A stretch of DNA of 64,000 bases from Populus alba (GCF_005239225.2 NC_133284.1:5051770-5115769); one strand, 5' to 3'; shown: positions 27,201-39,395, counted from the stretch's first letter. The notes: a model not told the origin generated them from the letters alone. Translations and numbers: made by a program.

Positions 27201-27265
27201 ACCCAAGCTCCATAAGAGAGCTGGCTCACCTTCAGGCCTGATCTCCCTAGATTCTTGTATTGCAT
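24242..27265 (-). CDS. KAB1: KAB1-type potassium channel beta subunit, frameshifted
   Basis: Aldo-keto-reductase-fold cytoplasmic protein that binds NADPH and associates with Shaker-type K+ channels. Exons: 27265-26898, 26279-26084, 25407-25263, 25003-24839, 24355-24242. It starts [21 protein letters not shown] (Asp49, Tyr54), STKIFWGG (Lys82) and the YCHR His122 form the AKR active-site set; it ends KPKRPDSFR. All introns are GT-AG. Four exons keep phase, but exon 3 is 145 nt instead of a multiple of three. Frame is lost between TGKYNKG and [12 protein letters not shown], producing TGA at 25293-25291 after residue 226. Ignoring one base, the total is 328 residues, the exact length of Arabidopsis KAB1. 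Either a recent inactivating insertion or an assembly or sequencing error. Everything else, including splice sites, looks intact. Confidence 0.92.
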
Positions 27266-27342
27266 TTTTTTTTTTTTTTGTGTTTTGAGAGAAAAGTGTG
27301 TTTGCTCTGTGGATGGAATCGAGAGAGAGAGAGTATAAAAGT
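27266..27342 (-). promoter_or_regulatory. KAB1-like gene leader, CT-rich on the coding strand
   Basis: Immediately upstream of the ATG. Read on the minus strand it has an (A)n run next to the ATG and a (TC)n stretch (complement of 27320-27333). A TATAAAAG lies at 27334-27341 but on the plus strand, the wrong orientation for this gene. Confidence 0.4.
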
Positions 27343-27441
27343 GTTGGAAATAGTGGATTGGAAGTGAAGTGGAAATAGTGGACTGGAACTAGTGGATTTG
27401 GAAGTGAAGTGGAAATAGTGGATTGGAAGTATTGAAGTGGT
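27343..27441 (+). repeat. Short tandem repeat upstream of the KAB1-like gene
   Basis: About three copies of a GTGGAAATAGTGGATTGGAA unit with GTGAA joints (27345, 27369, 27409). The middle copy carries an extra CTAGTGGATTT insertion. The array lies 80-180 bases before the start codon, so it could alter promoter spacing. Confidence 0.75.
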
Positions 27442-27479
27442 TACTTGTCTCGAAATTGCAAATAAATGTGTCACTGTTA

Positions 27480-27670
27480 TGGCCTTTTTATTTTTATATT
27501 TTAAAAATATTTAAAAAAAAATTAAAATTATTTTTTATTTAAAATTATTTTTTTTATATTTTTATATCATTTTGATATATTCATATTAAAAATAATTTTT
27601 AAAAAATAAAAAAATATTATTTTAATATATTTTCAAATAAAAAACAATTTAAAAAATAACAATTATCATT
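27480..27670. mobile_element. MITE-like AT-rich element, degenerate
   Basis: Core ATCATTTTGATATATTCATA at 27567, followed by TTAAAAATAATTTTTAAAAA, matching the dispersed family. Ends blurred by A/T runs. Confidence 0.45.
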
Positions 27671-29257
27671 ATTCTTTTTCCTCTTTTTTTTTCTTTCTTT
27701 GGAAAGAATGTGATTTTATTGCGGCAGTTTAGAATAAAAAAATAAAAAAAAAATTATGTATTTGATATTATGATATATAATGTTTTTTAAGATATTTTTT
27801 GTTTGAAAATATTTTTTCAGATTTTTATTTTATTTTTAATATTAGTATCTATAAAAAAATACTAAAAATATATATTAAATTAAAAATTAGAAATCACAAC
27901 ACTCTTAAACACATTTTTTGATGATGTTTGATTTAGAAAATAACTGGGAGCACTTGTGACTACATGATTTTTAAAAAATATTTTTTAACTATTTATTTAT
28001 GTTGCCACATAATTATTTTCTTGTGAATTGTTTTTAAAGAAAATAATTATAGAATGAGCACAAAACCAATAAATTCACACGCAAATACTGTATTTGCAAA
28101 TAGAAGTAATAAAGGGTAAATTTCCATTTCATTAAGAAGTTAAGGCATCTTAATAAGCATAATGACAATTCACAAAACACGTTTAATATTATTCTTTTAA
28201 TAAATAGTATAACACATTTAATATTAATATTTTAATAAAATACTATTTCTTAAGAAACAAGCAATAATTTCTCAAACAAATAAAACGGTTGATATAGAAT
28301 CAAGAAAGGGAACATTTAAAAATTGCATGATCGAAGACAGGGAAGGCAAAAGCAGGAGTGCAACAAGTAAAATGGCAGTTAGTTTGACTAGGAGCACCTA
28401 CTGAGGTAGGTGACTCACCTGTGAGTCAGAAGTAAAGTTTGAAACGGAACTGGGCGGTCCCAGAGAGGCAGCCACCCGGAACATTAAAAAGGGCAGGTCG
28501 TTGTTCTGTTTGTCACGTGAGGACATAAGATTTGCATTTTATGATGCTCTCTGGCTATTGCCACTCTATCCAAGTACAACTCCCTCGAGGCACGTTTTAA
28601 AGTTAGGTGGACGGTTGCTTTGGATCCCATGAAAATAAAAAATCTTTGGAGATCTTGTCTGGGGAGCTTACATCAACCCAGCCCATGCAACGACAAATCT
28701 ATGATTTAAATCTTTCTTTTTTTCTTTCTTATTTTTTATTTTCTAAATAAAAAATAATTTTACTTTGAATTCATAATATATATTTTTTTATTTTTAAAAT
28801 ATAAAATTATTTTGGATTAAAAATTCATGAGGATGATTTTAGCAGTCACAATATTAAATAACTACTAGTTTATTAACTTGCGTTACACTGCGGGTCAGAA
28901 TAAAAAAAAATTCAAATGAAAAAAAAATCTAGGTATTGTTAAAGTATTTTAATATATATATATATATATATATTTAAAATTAGATACATATTAAACAATA
29001 TTTTTATCCAATATTGAGATATATACACATTTGATCAGCTTAGATCATTTCTAGGTAACATGTGAGAATTGCTACGATAATCTTGAAAAAAAAAATTGAA
29101 AACCTAAATCTTGAATTAATTCAATATTGATGAAAAAATCAGCAAAAAACTATTTTAAAAAAAAAAAAAAGTGAAATTGAACCAACCAATCAGGCTTTCA
29201 ATGCAAATCATGTATGCTATCATATTCAATAAAAATCTTATTCCACAACCCTGAGAT
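27671..29257. other. Intergenic, no gene seen
   Basis: AT-rich. A patch of balanced composition at 28330-28690 (GTGAGTCAGAAGTAAAG, GGCGGTCCCAGAGAGGCAGC) has no open frame with coding character. A (TA)n run of about ten units lies at 28950-28972. Confidence 0.5.
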
Positions 29258-29420
29258 TGAAGCTTAATTAGTCAGGTCTTGGATTTGCTCCCCAATGATT
29301 ACTAGTTTGAGTCCCCTGGGGGCCACTGGAAGCTTACATAGTCGTTAATTTAACGGTATGTGGGATTAATCGAAATGCGCGCAAGCTGACCCGAATATTT
29401 ATGTTAATCAACAAAAAAAA
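29258..29420 (+). mobile_element. tRNA-type SINE, best-preserved copy
   Basis: Contains TTAATTAGTCAGGTCTTGG (A-box region), GTTTGAGTCCCCTGGGGG (box B, GTTTGAGTC), GCCACTGGAAGCTTACATAG, GATTAATCGAAATGCGCGC and AAGCTGACCCG, then an A-rich tail. The layout is that of the Salicaceae SINEs. No intact target-site duplication was found. Confidence 0.7.
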
Positions 29421-31320
29421 TCATATTTCATATATTATTTTTTATTTAATAGATTTATACGACAATAAAGCATATGTTAAGATAATAAAGGCAGATTATT
29501 GATGAAACTATATATTTTTTATTTTTTAAAAAATAGATTATTGATAATAAAATGTGAAATTATATTTTTAAAAAAATTAAAAAAACATTAAAATAAATAA
29601 TAAATTAGATATTATGGTTTAACTCATCAACCTGCCATCTAAAATATAAAACTAACCAATTAAGTTTTTTTTTATAAAATTATATATAAAAAAAATCCTA
29701 AAAAAGCCCAGCTTCGCAGGCCCAAGAAACTACAAAAGGAGTTCGTAACATTTGTAGGCTCCCACCGTACCTCAAGTATTCCAAGCCCTCCCAATTCTGG
29801 TATGTTATCCCCAGCTAGAGGATAGTTTCCAGACTCATCTGCGTGATCAACAACAACTTCCTCAATATTTCCACTATCTCCAACTTTTATGTAAATGGGG
29901 CATAGTCGGTGTCAAAACTATCAAAATTAATTTTATTTTTAATTTTTTTTTTTTGTAATATGACAGTGAAATTCAATTGAATCCAAGAGAAATTATTCTA
30001 ACTCTTCTTACAAGAAATAAAAATAAAAATTGGGAATTAATAAGAAAATTAAAATATACTTAAAATTCTAAAAGGAAAAAGTAAAAGATAATTTAGTGTT
30101 TAAATGCTTGGCTCAAAGCGATTGTTCATTCAACGAATTACATTAATCATCAAAGTAAAATAAATATTTTTTTAATTCAAGCAAACACTTAAATTTCTTT
30201 ATGCAAGGAAGATTGAAAAATATTAAATTAATTATATAAAAAAATCTAATTAATTTCTTAACATTAATCGAATTAAAGATTGAAAAAATATATATATTTA
30301 GTGACGAAATCTTTAATAGCGAAAAACAATCAAGTATTCCAAGCTATCGTTAAAAAGCTTAACGATTTTTACTTGTCTTGTTCTTTTAACCTGAAAGTTA
30401 AATCAACCAAATTCATTTATTTTGATTTCTTCTTGATCCAAATCAACAATTATAGATTGAAAATTCACCAAAAGAAAAGCATGCCTACTGTAGAAACCAC
30501 TCAAAAAGCTTGAATGAAAACAATAGCTCATACATCAAATTCGGGCAAAATAAGTACTTGGATGTTAAGAAATAAAGTTGGTAATATATCGTCTCTCAAT
30601 TGAAAACAATAATGGAACAAAATCCTCTGAAACCCAAATTTTAATTTATAGTTGCTAGAAAATTGAAAAACAAAGAAGAAAAGAATGCCCTTTTGATCCC
30701 CTTGGTTCTTTCGTGTTTTACTTCCACCATTATTCTCTTCCTTAGCTGTTGTTTTTTGTTGGGATTCTTTGTTAATTAAAGGTCCTTAATGTTACTTAAT
30801 TCTTTACTCTTTATCTAGCCATTAAGATTGCTTAAATCCTTCAGGATTTATGTTAAAAAGGGACTCCGTTGCTATCATTATTTTTTTGTCATTTAAACTC
30901 TATGCAGCTTAAACTTCATTTCTAACTTGGTATTTTGCAATACTCGACAATCTCAACTATATTATTTTATTCATAGATTTTTATTTTATTCTAAAACTCG
31001 TTATTTTTATATCAGACTCTTAGCTTAAATAAAATGTTTAACACCTATATATATAAACACTCACCCCAATAACAAATATTTTATAAAGCCCTTAAACTAG
31101 CCGATTTCTCTATAATAATTCATAATATGCTTATTTATGCTTAAAACATAGTATAAAAAACCATTTACATGTGTGATTTTAGGTGCATACTTATGAACGG
31201 ATAAACAAAAGTTAATAACTAAAAAACCAAGCTAAAGCACACCAAATAAAACACCTCAACAACACAAGCAAGAACAAAATAAAAATCAAAGAAAATCAAG
31301 AAACAGTGACTAAAGAGAAA
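29421..31320. other. AT-rich intergenic, no gene seen
   Basis: 1.9 kb with scattered A/T runs. An open frame at 30280-30513 is Lys/Asn/Ile-rich and non-conserved in appearance. A pyrimidine-rich TTGATCCCCTTGGTTCTTTC tract is at 30692-30711. Confidence 0.5.
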
Positions 31321-31324
31321 GATA

Positions 31325-31543
31325 TCAGTGACCCAAGAAACTTAATTGAAGCTGGTGAACAGATGGCAAGTGATATCTGTTCAGGGAAGTTTGAGGTGAC
31401 ATTCTTTCAAGTCCTGGATGATTCTTAGGCAAGTCATCGCTGCCTCTACGTAACGAAGGATCAAACTTGCGAGTCACTGGCTAAAATGGACCATCGAGAG
31501 CTGTTGGTACTTGACTCTGAGCAACTAATGTCCGTGTAGCCAT
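31325..31543 (-). pseudogene. Unrecognised interrupted open frame
   Basis: On the minus strand ATG at 31543 begins MATRTLVAQSQVPTALDGPF, then TAG (31483-31481), and the same frame continues with non-biased residues (PVTRKFDPSLRRGSDDLP and later LPSVHQLQLSFLGH) to TGA at 31327-31325. Residue use looks more protein-like than the surrounding AT-rich DNA, which suggests a decayed exon or a small gene with one stop. I do not recognise the family. Confidence 0.3.
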
Positions 31544-31560
31544 GGTTTAAGGTGATTCAT

Positions 31561-31974
31561 TTGGGCTCTATGAAAGTTCTGTCAACTCTTCTGAGTGAAG
31601 CATTGACCCACGTAGCGTATTCAAATTCAAAACTTTGGGCTTTAGAAGGTTTACCGTTTTTCATTTAAACCCAGGCCCAGTTACCGGGCTCTTATCAATC
31701 GTCAGTTTGCTCAGGAGCCCAAGGAAACAAAAAAGTAGAAGAAGAGAAAAGAATTAATCTTGAAAGAAAGAACTAAAATTTCTATAATTATTACAAGCTG
31801 ATTACCCGCGAGCGTTGAGGTGATTTACTTTATTACTTTTTGTATATTTTCGTAACTTCGTTGATGCATATTTGGTTTATCAACTAAAATACTTACATAT
31901 TTGGTTTTTTATAAAAATATTAATATTAACTTGCCATTACTAACTCAATTTTTTTAAAAAAAAAAAACACGGCT
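31561..31974. other. Intergenic, no gene seen
   Basis: Includes GGGCTTTAGAAGG and CCCAGGCCCAGTTACCGGGC near 31640-31690, upstream of the interrupted frame at 31325-31543; possibly its former promoter. Otherwise AT-rich. Confidence 0.35.
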
Positions 31975-32220
31975 CGCTAAATAATTGTTCTGATTGTGGT
32001 AAATACTATACTGAACTCCTCTATGTCAAAGAATTAATTTAATAAAAAAACTTAAATTATTACATAAGGTTTCAAGATATGACTTATATTATTTTCTAAC
32101 ACAACTCTTCAAGTGCAAACTTTTTTTGGCTTCAAACTTGTATATGCTCATATTATCTTGTATTTAATTTTTATCAAATAAACAGAGATGATTAGATTCG
32201 AATTCATGACCGCTTAATCA
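31975..32220 (-). mobile_element. SINE-like element, minus orientation
   Basis: Its reverse complement parallels 40005-40230: GATTAAGCGGTCATGAATTC then GAATCT (box-B-like), and further on a tail with AATAATATAAGTCATATC and TTGAAACCTTATG. The two copies share phrases in the same order although each has drifted. A related tail fragment (TTAATTCAATAAAAAAAATT, TTTATATTATTCTCTAAC) continues at 32245-32300. Confidence 0.55.
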
Positions 32221-32300
32221 TTAAGGTTCTGAAACTATATCAAAAAATTAATTCAATAAAAAAAATTATTAAATATAATTTATATTATTCTCTAACATTT

Positions 32301-33520
32301 TATGCATCACAAATTATGCCAGAAACATCTATGATAGCCAAGTCGATTCCCCCCTCCCACCCTCCTAGTCTTCATTAACAAGTATTCATGTCTTGCGAGA
32401 ATAACAAGCCATCATATACGTCAATAATTCAGTGGAGACAGCTTAAGTACATGAAATGGAATCATTCTCCTAACCACTACATGGCAAAGACCTAATTCTA
32501 CAGCATCCCGTTTATCCAAATCTATACCTAAAGTGGGTCAAGGAACCCAATCCACCATGTGGAACCTAAATGCGTCTGGAAATTAGGAGTTGCCGAGTTG
32601 CTGGCTACGTGGGGGCAAGTAGCTGGCTACAAACGAAGGACTCAACTCTAGCGTGTGTTGTTGTAGCCAACAATCATGGCCACCGGAGCCGTGCTCTGTT
32701 TTTTTAATTCTTGAGTGCACATGGGCTCATGTGGGTTGACTTGCGTGGTCCTAATCCTTCTCTCCTTTCTTAAAGAGTTTCTCAGGGCCTGTGAGTCCGG
32801 GAAATGAAGTATCCTGAGGAAGAAGAACGCGGACATAATTGATAATTGAATGTGTATATACACACACAAAAGCAGACAGGTATAATGGATTGGCATCAGC
32901 ATCTGAAAAGTGTGCATGCGGACATAAATTAGATAGAGAGAGGATAATTTAAGAGTTTGTTAAGCATAATTAATGGTGGTTGGTTGTGTACATGTTCTGT
33001 GATGGATATCGATATACTAAATTATGGTTGGTAATTAAATCAATGAAATTAAGGTATTCTGGTCTTGCTTCCGGTACATCGATTTCCTGCTTGTGCTTGG
33101 AAGTTCTCGCCGGATAAAACTATCCCTCTCCTTGAAGGTGAAGTCATTTTCTGAAACTATACTACGATTCCATTTATTCTATAGATGGAGCAATATAAGT
33201 ATAATATTTATAATTTTATCGTTTAATATATAACTTATACTTTAAATAATGAATATTTATAATTTTAATACAAGGCGCTGGTGTCCATCAGCATTACTAC
33301 TACAAATGGAGCGCAAAACTCAGGTGTTAATTAAAATTACTTTTGATTAAGGATAATTAGTACACGTCTCCTTTTTCTTTTTTCTTCGAGTGTTATCATA
33401 CGCTGGATTGAAATTTACAAAATCCACTAATCATCCATCAGAAATGACCAAATGAGATGCATGTGTGAACTGGATTGGGACGTCCATTATACCATGCCAG
33501 CATGTTTTGTTTTCTTTTTT
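32301..33520. other. Intergenic, no gene seen
   Basis: A patch of balanced composition at 32330-32800 (GGGGGCAAGTAGCTGGCTAC, GGCCACCGGAGCCGTGC) has only short frames. 33060-33140 has GGTACATCGATTTCCTGC. Nothing recognised. Confidence 0.45.
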
Positions 33521-33712
33521 AGGGGTGTCTGAAAGTCTGATAATAGTAATTATTTAAAGTTTTTTTTGTTTAAAAGTATATTAAAATAATATTTTTTATA
33601 TTTACAAAATTATTTTTAATATTAGCATATTAAAATAATTTAAAAATACTAGAAAATTAATTTAAAATAAAATTTATTTAAAAACACAAAAACAAATGTT
33701 ATGGTTATCTTG
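33521..33712. mobile_element. MITE-like AT-rich element
   Basis: Begins AGGGGTGTCTGAAAGTCTG and ends ACAAATGTTATGGTTATC, with the family's TTAGCATATTAAAATAATTT core in between. Non-coding. Confidence 0.4.
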
Positions 33713-34069
33713 AAACAGGTGAAGAGCCCTACAAGCTGACATCAAAATTCAGGGGCAAAAGGTGTGCGATATCGTGTTTGGAATCTACACATTGTTTGAT
33801 ATATTTGCTTTTACATGTAGCAAAATAGAAAACAACGCGTACGACAAGTCACTGAGCATATACATGTGTGATTTGATCATTTGATGAGCCTAATTTATGT
33901 TTAGAATCACATCACCAATCATAAGCATTTCGTTGTAAATTTCCAACTTCCATACCAAATTTTATCCATATCCCATTAAGATATGCTTGCAGATTATATC
34001 CACTCAAGCTTGCATGTATAGCTAACTAGAGATGGACACCTGTTGCTTGGGTGGATTTTATAAGGCACC

Positions 34070-34265
34070 ATTTGTTTTATCTTTAGAATTCAATTTGTTA
34101 GCTTGAAAATAATATTAAATTTATATTTTTATAGTATTTTTTTATGGTTTTAATATGTTGTTGTTAAAAATAAAAAAGTAAAATAATTTAATATATTTTT
34201 AATGAAAAAATACTTTTAAAAAATATCATTCATCATATTACTAAATACATACTAACTACAGGCAT
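34070..34265. mobile_element. MITE-like AT-rich element
   Basis: Begins CACCATTTGTTTTATC; core TTTAATATGTTGTTGTTAAA near 34150; ends ATTACTAAATACATACTAAC. Resembles the family in plan but is degenerate. Confidence 0.35.
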
Positions 34266-34533
34266 AAAACTGCAAAGTTTTGAAAAGAAGTTTGATTGGT
34301 GATAAAGGGGATGGATACTTAGTTGTTGTTGGGTGATATAATTTATTTTTATATTTTCTTCCCTTTAAAATGGATATGAAGTTTGTCTGTTTTCTTTCAG
34401 AAAGCATGAATTATAGGAGGTGAGAATCAGTGATGTATTCATGTAGAGATCTAGCTAGGTCGAGGATCTTGGATCATGAAAACATCAAAACGACCACATG
34501 TGAAAGAATCTTGCGTCAAAATGAAATAATACA

Positions 34534-34705
34534 GTCTTAAAGCGTGTTTAGCAGTGTGGTTGCGATTGCTTTTCAAATAGTTTTTCGTGTCAAAATATAT
34601 GTCAATGATTTTTTTTATTTTTTAAAAATTATTTTTGACATCAACATATTAAAACGATGCAAAAAATACAAATCATACTTAATTTTAGTAAAAAAAATAA
34701 AATAA
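34534..34705. mobile_element. MITE-like AT-rich element, reverse orientation
   Basis: Begins TTAAAGCGTGTTTAGCAGTG, then TGGTTGCGATTGCTTTTCAA, and reads ATTTTTGACATCAACATATT then AAAACGATGC at 34630-34660. This is the exact reverse-complement arrangement of the copy at 10868-11063 (GCAACCGC, ATCGTTTTGATG). The strongest evidence that the family has defined ends. Confidence 0.65.
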
Positions 34706-37487
34706 AATTGATGAAAATACCGGTTGAAACGCATAGCCAGCTCCTTAATCAAGAGGAGGATGTCAGAACATTAATTGTTTTCTTTCAATCTCGTATTGTA
34801 TCCTCCACGAAAGTGTGGAAAGGTGACGATAGGTTAGGCTTTAGTGACATAAAATGCCTAATCGCGCATCTCTTAGTTCAAGTGGCTCTGGGAATTTGAA
34901 AATGGTGCTCACACGGAAGAGGGTGTGATGGTTTTGATCTGAAAATAGAGATTGTGGATTTATGGCATTGCCCAATCCGTTTCTGGTATTCAAAGTTCAG
35001 TCGAATAAAGGCCTAAATTCAAACGAGCACATATTCTCTCCTCCGTTTGCTACTTTTAAAAGGGTAAAATTATTCCTGTATACAGTGAAAAAAAATGGAC
35101 AGGTAAATGGATTTATTACTTTTGAAATGACAGGTTAGGTTTTACTTTTTTTTTTATTATTGTGATAATTTTTTTTTATCTAATTACAGAGAAAAATATG
35201 TTTGTTAATGAAGTAATTTATGTTTTTTTTACATTTAATTTTATATATAATTGTGTTTTTAATTTTAGTTTCTAAAACCAGCTTTAAATAAATATATTTT
35301 AAAAAAAAAACATATTTGTTTTAGATCAAAGCTAAAAAAAAAATTTAATTTTTTTTTTTTAAAATTGCAACTACAAAAACTACTACAATATCAAACATAT
35401 CGTGTTTGACACAACTCTTGTTTTATTTTTTAGATGTTTTTTAAAAGTATCATCTTGAAAATGTATTAAATTGATATTTTTTTAATGCTTTTTAATATTT
35501 TAATGTATTTATATTAAAAATATAAAATATAAAAAAATTATTTTAAAAAACATCATATACCCTCCCACCAAATTCATCTATAGGTTGACCGTGAAAAAAA
35601 CGCATGTCCTCCAGTGACCGCAATCATGGTTTAATTTGACTTTTTTTTTATTTTTATTTTATTATTTTGGACGAGAGAGGCATGTTAAGAGAGCATATAT
35701 GTAAAATTGATATCATAACAGGAGGAGCAATAAGTAGTATGATCCGGAGCATAATGGGTTGGTGAGGCAAAAACTGTGATTAGATGTGAGGAATGTGTAT
35801 GTAATCATAATTAATAATCAATAATCTGTATTAACAAAACAACCAAGATTTAGGAGCCCACGATTCTCCTTCTTGTACGATAAAGGAATCGAGGGGCTGG
35901 TGGAGAAAAGGAAGAAGATAAACCCATGTGACTGTGGGGTTCCCATAAAAGCCAATCTGTCCAAAGTCATTTCTATTTACTTTTATTGTCTTGTTAGTTA
36001 GGCACAATCCCTCCCTTTGTGGGTTGCCACCTTCATTAATCAGAACATCACTTGGCTTGATGAACAGCAACTGGAGTTAATTTTAATGGCGAAACCAGCT
36101 ATTTACACCGGTAATTGTTAAGCCTTCTTCGAGGTCATATACGATATGCCCAGAAAACGAAGATCACCCCCGAGACGAGCAACAAAAAAATGCTAGAAAA
36201 TGTGTATTTGAGATTGCTTGAGAACAGAGTAACAATGGCTTTTTAAGGTATTTTTCAATTACAGGAGCTAGGAAATGGAGGCAATTACTCTTGGAAGATT
36301 TGAAACACCCCTTTTCATGCGCTGAATCACTGTGGAAGGTGGGGTCTTGTAAACTTTTCGTGTGCTTGTAAATCACACAAACAAAAACTTTACCAGCTCC
36401 ATAATTAGAGTAAGAACCTCCAATCACCCTCTTTCTTATCCCTCCTGATAGAAAATGCGTTGTAAAAACAGAGGGAAGGCATTGCCCCTCCCCTGTCAGC
36501 CAACCACCCAAGGCAAAAGAAGATGATAAAAAAAAAAAGATAAAAAGTATTTCTCTCTCTAGGCATGGATAAGATGGATAAGACATTTACACAGCCTTTT
36601 TGTTGTTCTGGTTTCTAGAGAGAAGATTCTTCCGGTAATATTTGCTACCGCAACCAACCTGACCGGATGCCAGACGTGGCCGCCTCTCTCACATGTTTCC
36701 TTTGCTTTTTTATTTTTTTATTATTGTGAAAAAAACAATAATGAAGGGTTCTGATGTGGCATAAAAAGAATCCCCAAATCACTCCGCAAGCGAAGATTGG
36801 CCTCTCTCTCTCCTCCTCATACAAGGAAATGAAAATGGAGAAGAACATTAAATATTTTTTCCTTTGAAAACAAATAAAAAAAATAAAAGTTGAAAGTTGT
36901 CATCCAATCCGACCATCTCTAGTAGGTACTGGGATGGGTTGATAAAAATAATTAAATAATTTCATTTATTTTTTTAATAAAAAAAGATGGTTTATAATTA
37001 ACTATGATCCAATCAAGAGGGAGGGAGGGAGGAAACGAGAAGTAAATGTAATCGTGAGAATTAATTTAATATTTAGGTGTTCCTTAAAGAGTGGTGAGTG
37101 GGCATGTGAGACATTGGCAATCCTGCATGCATGTGTGGTCGGTGATTGTGGTTGTTGCTTCATCATTGCTGCATAAAAATTATGGGCCCCATTCACTTTC
37201 TTATATAATTAACTTGTAATTTCCAGCTTTTTCTAGCTTTTAGCCTAGCTGGCTTCGATGTTACTTCCTACCACCACTATTTACTATTCACTACTTACTG
37301 GACCTCTCAAAATTAATTTAAAACCATTTATTACTTTTTTTTTTTAATTTAGTTAATGTTTGTATCCGTCTAAATTTTTATTTTTTAAAGTATTTTTTAT
37401 ATTAATAAATTAAAATAACTCAAAAAGTTTTAAAATAAAAGAATTTAAATGGAGTCGCTATTGGAAAAACAAAAGCAGCTTAGACCA
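34706..37487. other. Intergenic, no gene assembled
   Basis: 34900-35040 and 35820-37200 have more even base composition than the flanks. Open frames of 60-140 codons occur (for example minus strand 36164-36586), but none gives a recognisable domain or joins to another exon. A pyrimidine-rich CCTCTCTCTCTCCTCCTC at 36800-36817, preceded by GGCATAAAAAGAATC, could be part of a transcript leader. AT-rich MITE-like DNA sits at 35395-35560. Confidence 0.4.
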
Positions 37488-37690
37488 TTTTGTATTGAAA
37501 GTATGATTGCGATTATTTTTTAAAATACTTTTCACTTAGAAATATATTAAAATAATTTTTTTATTTTTAAAAAAATTATTTTTTAAAATTAGAGCATCAA
37601 AATGATAAAAAAAAACTAAAAAAATATTAATTTAAAGTAAATAAAAAATAAAAAAAAATTAAATCTTTTTAAAAATATTTTTAAAACGCA
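37488..37690. mobile_element. MITE-like AT-rich element, degenerate
   Basis: TTTGTATTGAAAGTATGATTG at the left, then the family's AATATATTAAAATAATTTTT and ATCAAAATGATAAAAAAAAAC-type core. Ends near AAACGCAAAAATAGAC. Confidence 0.4.
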
Positions 37691-37830
37691 AAAATAGACA
37701 AAAAAAAAATAGGTGAGAATTTATAGCGTTTCATGTTTAATCCCATGAATTTTTGGCCAAAAATAAGGCAATATGCTTCATATGATCGAGATTTGTTACT
37801 CACCAAATTCATGGATGAAAAGAGGAAAAG

Positions 37831-37874
37831 CTGGTCCGGACACCCCGGGTTACCAAAAAAAAAAAAAAAAAAAA
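37831..37874 (+). mobile_element. 5'-truncated SINE tail with target-site duplication
   Basis: A 44-base insert: CTGGTCCGGACACCCCGGG TTACC followed by a run of over 20 A. The first part is the 3' end of the SINE type seen at 29258-29420 (CTGACCCG...). The insert is bracketed by AGAGGAAAAG on both sides (37821-37830 and 37875-37884), a perfect 10-base target-site duplication, extendable if shared A bases are counted. Classic target-primed insertion of a truncated copy; little divergence, so recent. Confidence 0.85.
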
Positions 37875-37884
37875 AGAGGAAAAG

Positions 37885-39180
37885 ATTCCTATATATGAGA
37901 TATTAATTAAAAATCTGGAATTTTTTAATACCCCAAATGACCGAAAGAAATAAGCTGGAAATTGGGATTAAATGCACCAATTTGTAGTCCTCTCTGTACT
38001 GACATATATAAAATATGTCAGTACGTATAGATAAGGTACACCGCACTTCTAAATGTACGGATCATAAGCGGCATTGGCTATACGTTTTATATATTTTATA
38101 TAGTTTTCCATTAATATTATGTATGCTTGGTTCCCACTTCTTCACTATATATTAATTTTGTGCTTCGCGTAGCGTAGTGGATGGGCCAAGTTGCCATATG
38201 ATCAATGATGCCTTGGTAGCTAGCTAGTAGCTGTGGAGAATCCATAACGTGTCTGCATGTTCAAGCAGTAGTTGGAGCTATAAATATTAATAATGGTGAA
38301 TATAACAATTAATCAGAGATATAGAGCAATAAATAATTCAATCTACCTCGATTCTTGAAAGAAATTCCAAACTCCTCGAGCAATTTCATCATTAATTAAT
38401 GGTTGATATAAAAAATGAATACTCCTTCTAACTGTACCCGCAAATCTTCAATCTAAGTTTCTAATGATTGTTCATGTTGATTATAATTCAGTCTACTTTA
38501 GAAAAACAGATTGTATATATATTAGATCACGTGCGTGTATACGTATAGTATTTATTGTGATGCAGTATGTTTTTTATTTTAAAATATATTAGAATTATTT
38601 TTTTTAATTTTTTCTATCTGTACATCAAAATTATTAAAATATAAAAAAACACTAATTTAATTTTTTTAAGGTAAATTTACTTTTAAAAAATATCTAAAAA
38701 ACCATAAGTTCTCATTCCAATTTTATTCTAAATTCATGAATCATCAATGAAAAAGTTGAATGAGTTTATTTGTTTTAAAAGACCAAAAAATATATTTTTT
38801 TTGACACGCACAAAATATAATGAAAATTATCTTTTTTTCCTATTTAATCTAGGAACATTTTCCATTAACATTTAATTGTGCCAAATTTCATGCAACGAAT
38901 TTTCTCGTATTGCTCTAGCTTTGATGCATGCGTGATTATTATATACCATTCATGCATGACATTCAACATACAAAATATGATAGGGAATATATCTGTCGGT
39001 AAAACTGTAAAATCTTGAAGTGAAAATTTTTTTTTTTAAAAAAAAGCTTGTAAATCCATTCAGTGACGATGACATGTTGACATTACATGGACGTTCTGGC
39101 TTGAAGAATTACATGCAACTAATATTATATATGCAATTGGGAAATTAAGTCAATTTGAGTTTGACGCTAAAAAATCATTT
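37885..39180. other. Intergenic, no gene seen
   Basis: AT-rich. A GACATATATAAAATATGTC palindrome lies at 38001-38019. MITE-like AT phrases are at 38560-38700. No coding region recognised. Confidence 0.45.
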
Positions 39181-39395
39181 TTCCTCAACTTAATTCTTTT
39201 TATTTTTACATTTTAAAAGTATTTTAAAAAAAATAATTTTTTTACTTCAAATTAGTATTTTTTTTTAATGTTTTTAAATTATTTTAATGCGCTGATGTTA
39301 AAAATAATTTTTAAAAAATATAAAAAAATTATGTCAATATATTTTTAAATTAAAAATATTTTTAAAAACAACCATAACCACACTTTTAAAAAGGC
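39181..39395. mobile_element. MITE-like AT-rich element
   Basis: Core TTTTAATGCGCTGATGTTAA at 39281-39303, then AAATAATTTTTAAAAAATAT; ends AACCATAACCACACTTTTAA. Same design as 10868-11063. Confidence 0.55.

Noticed and set aside
36164..36586. 140-codon minus-strand open frame
   Set aside because: No domain, no credible splice partners, and residue use (Ser, Phe, His, Cys mix) with no similarity; kept only as a comment on the intergenic region.
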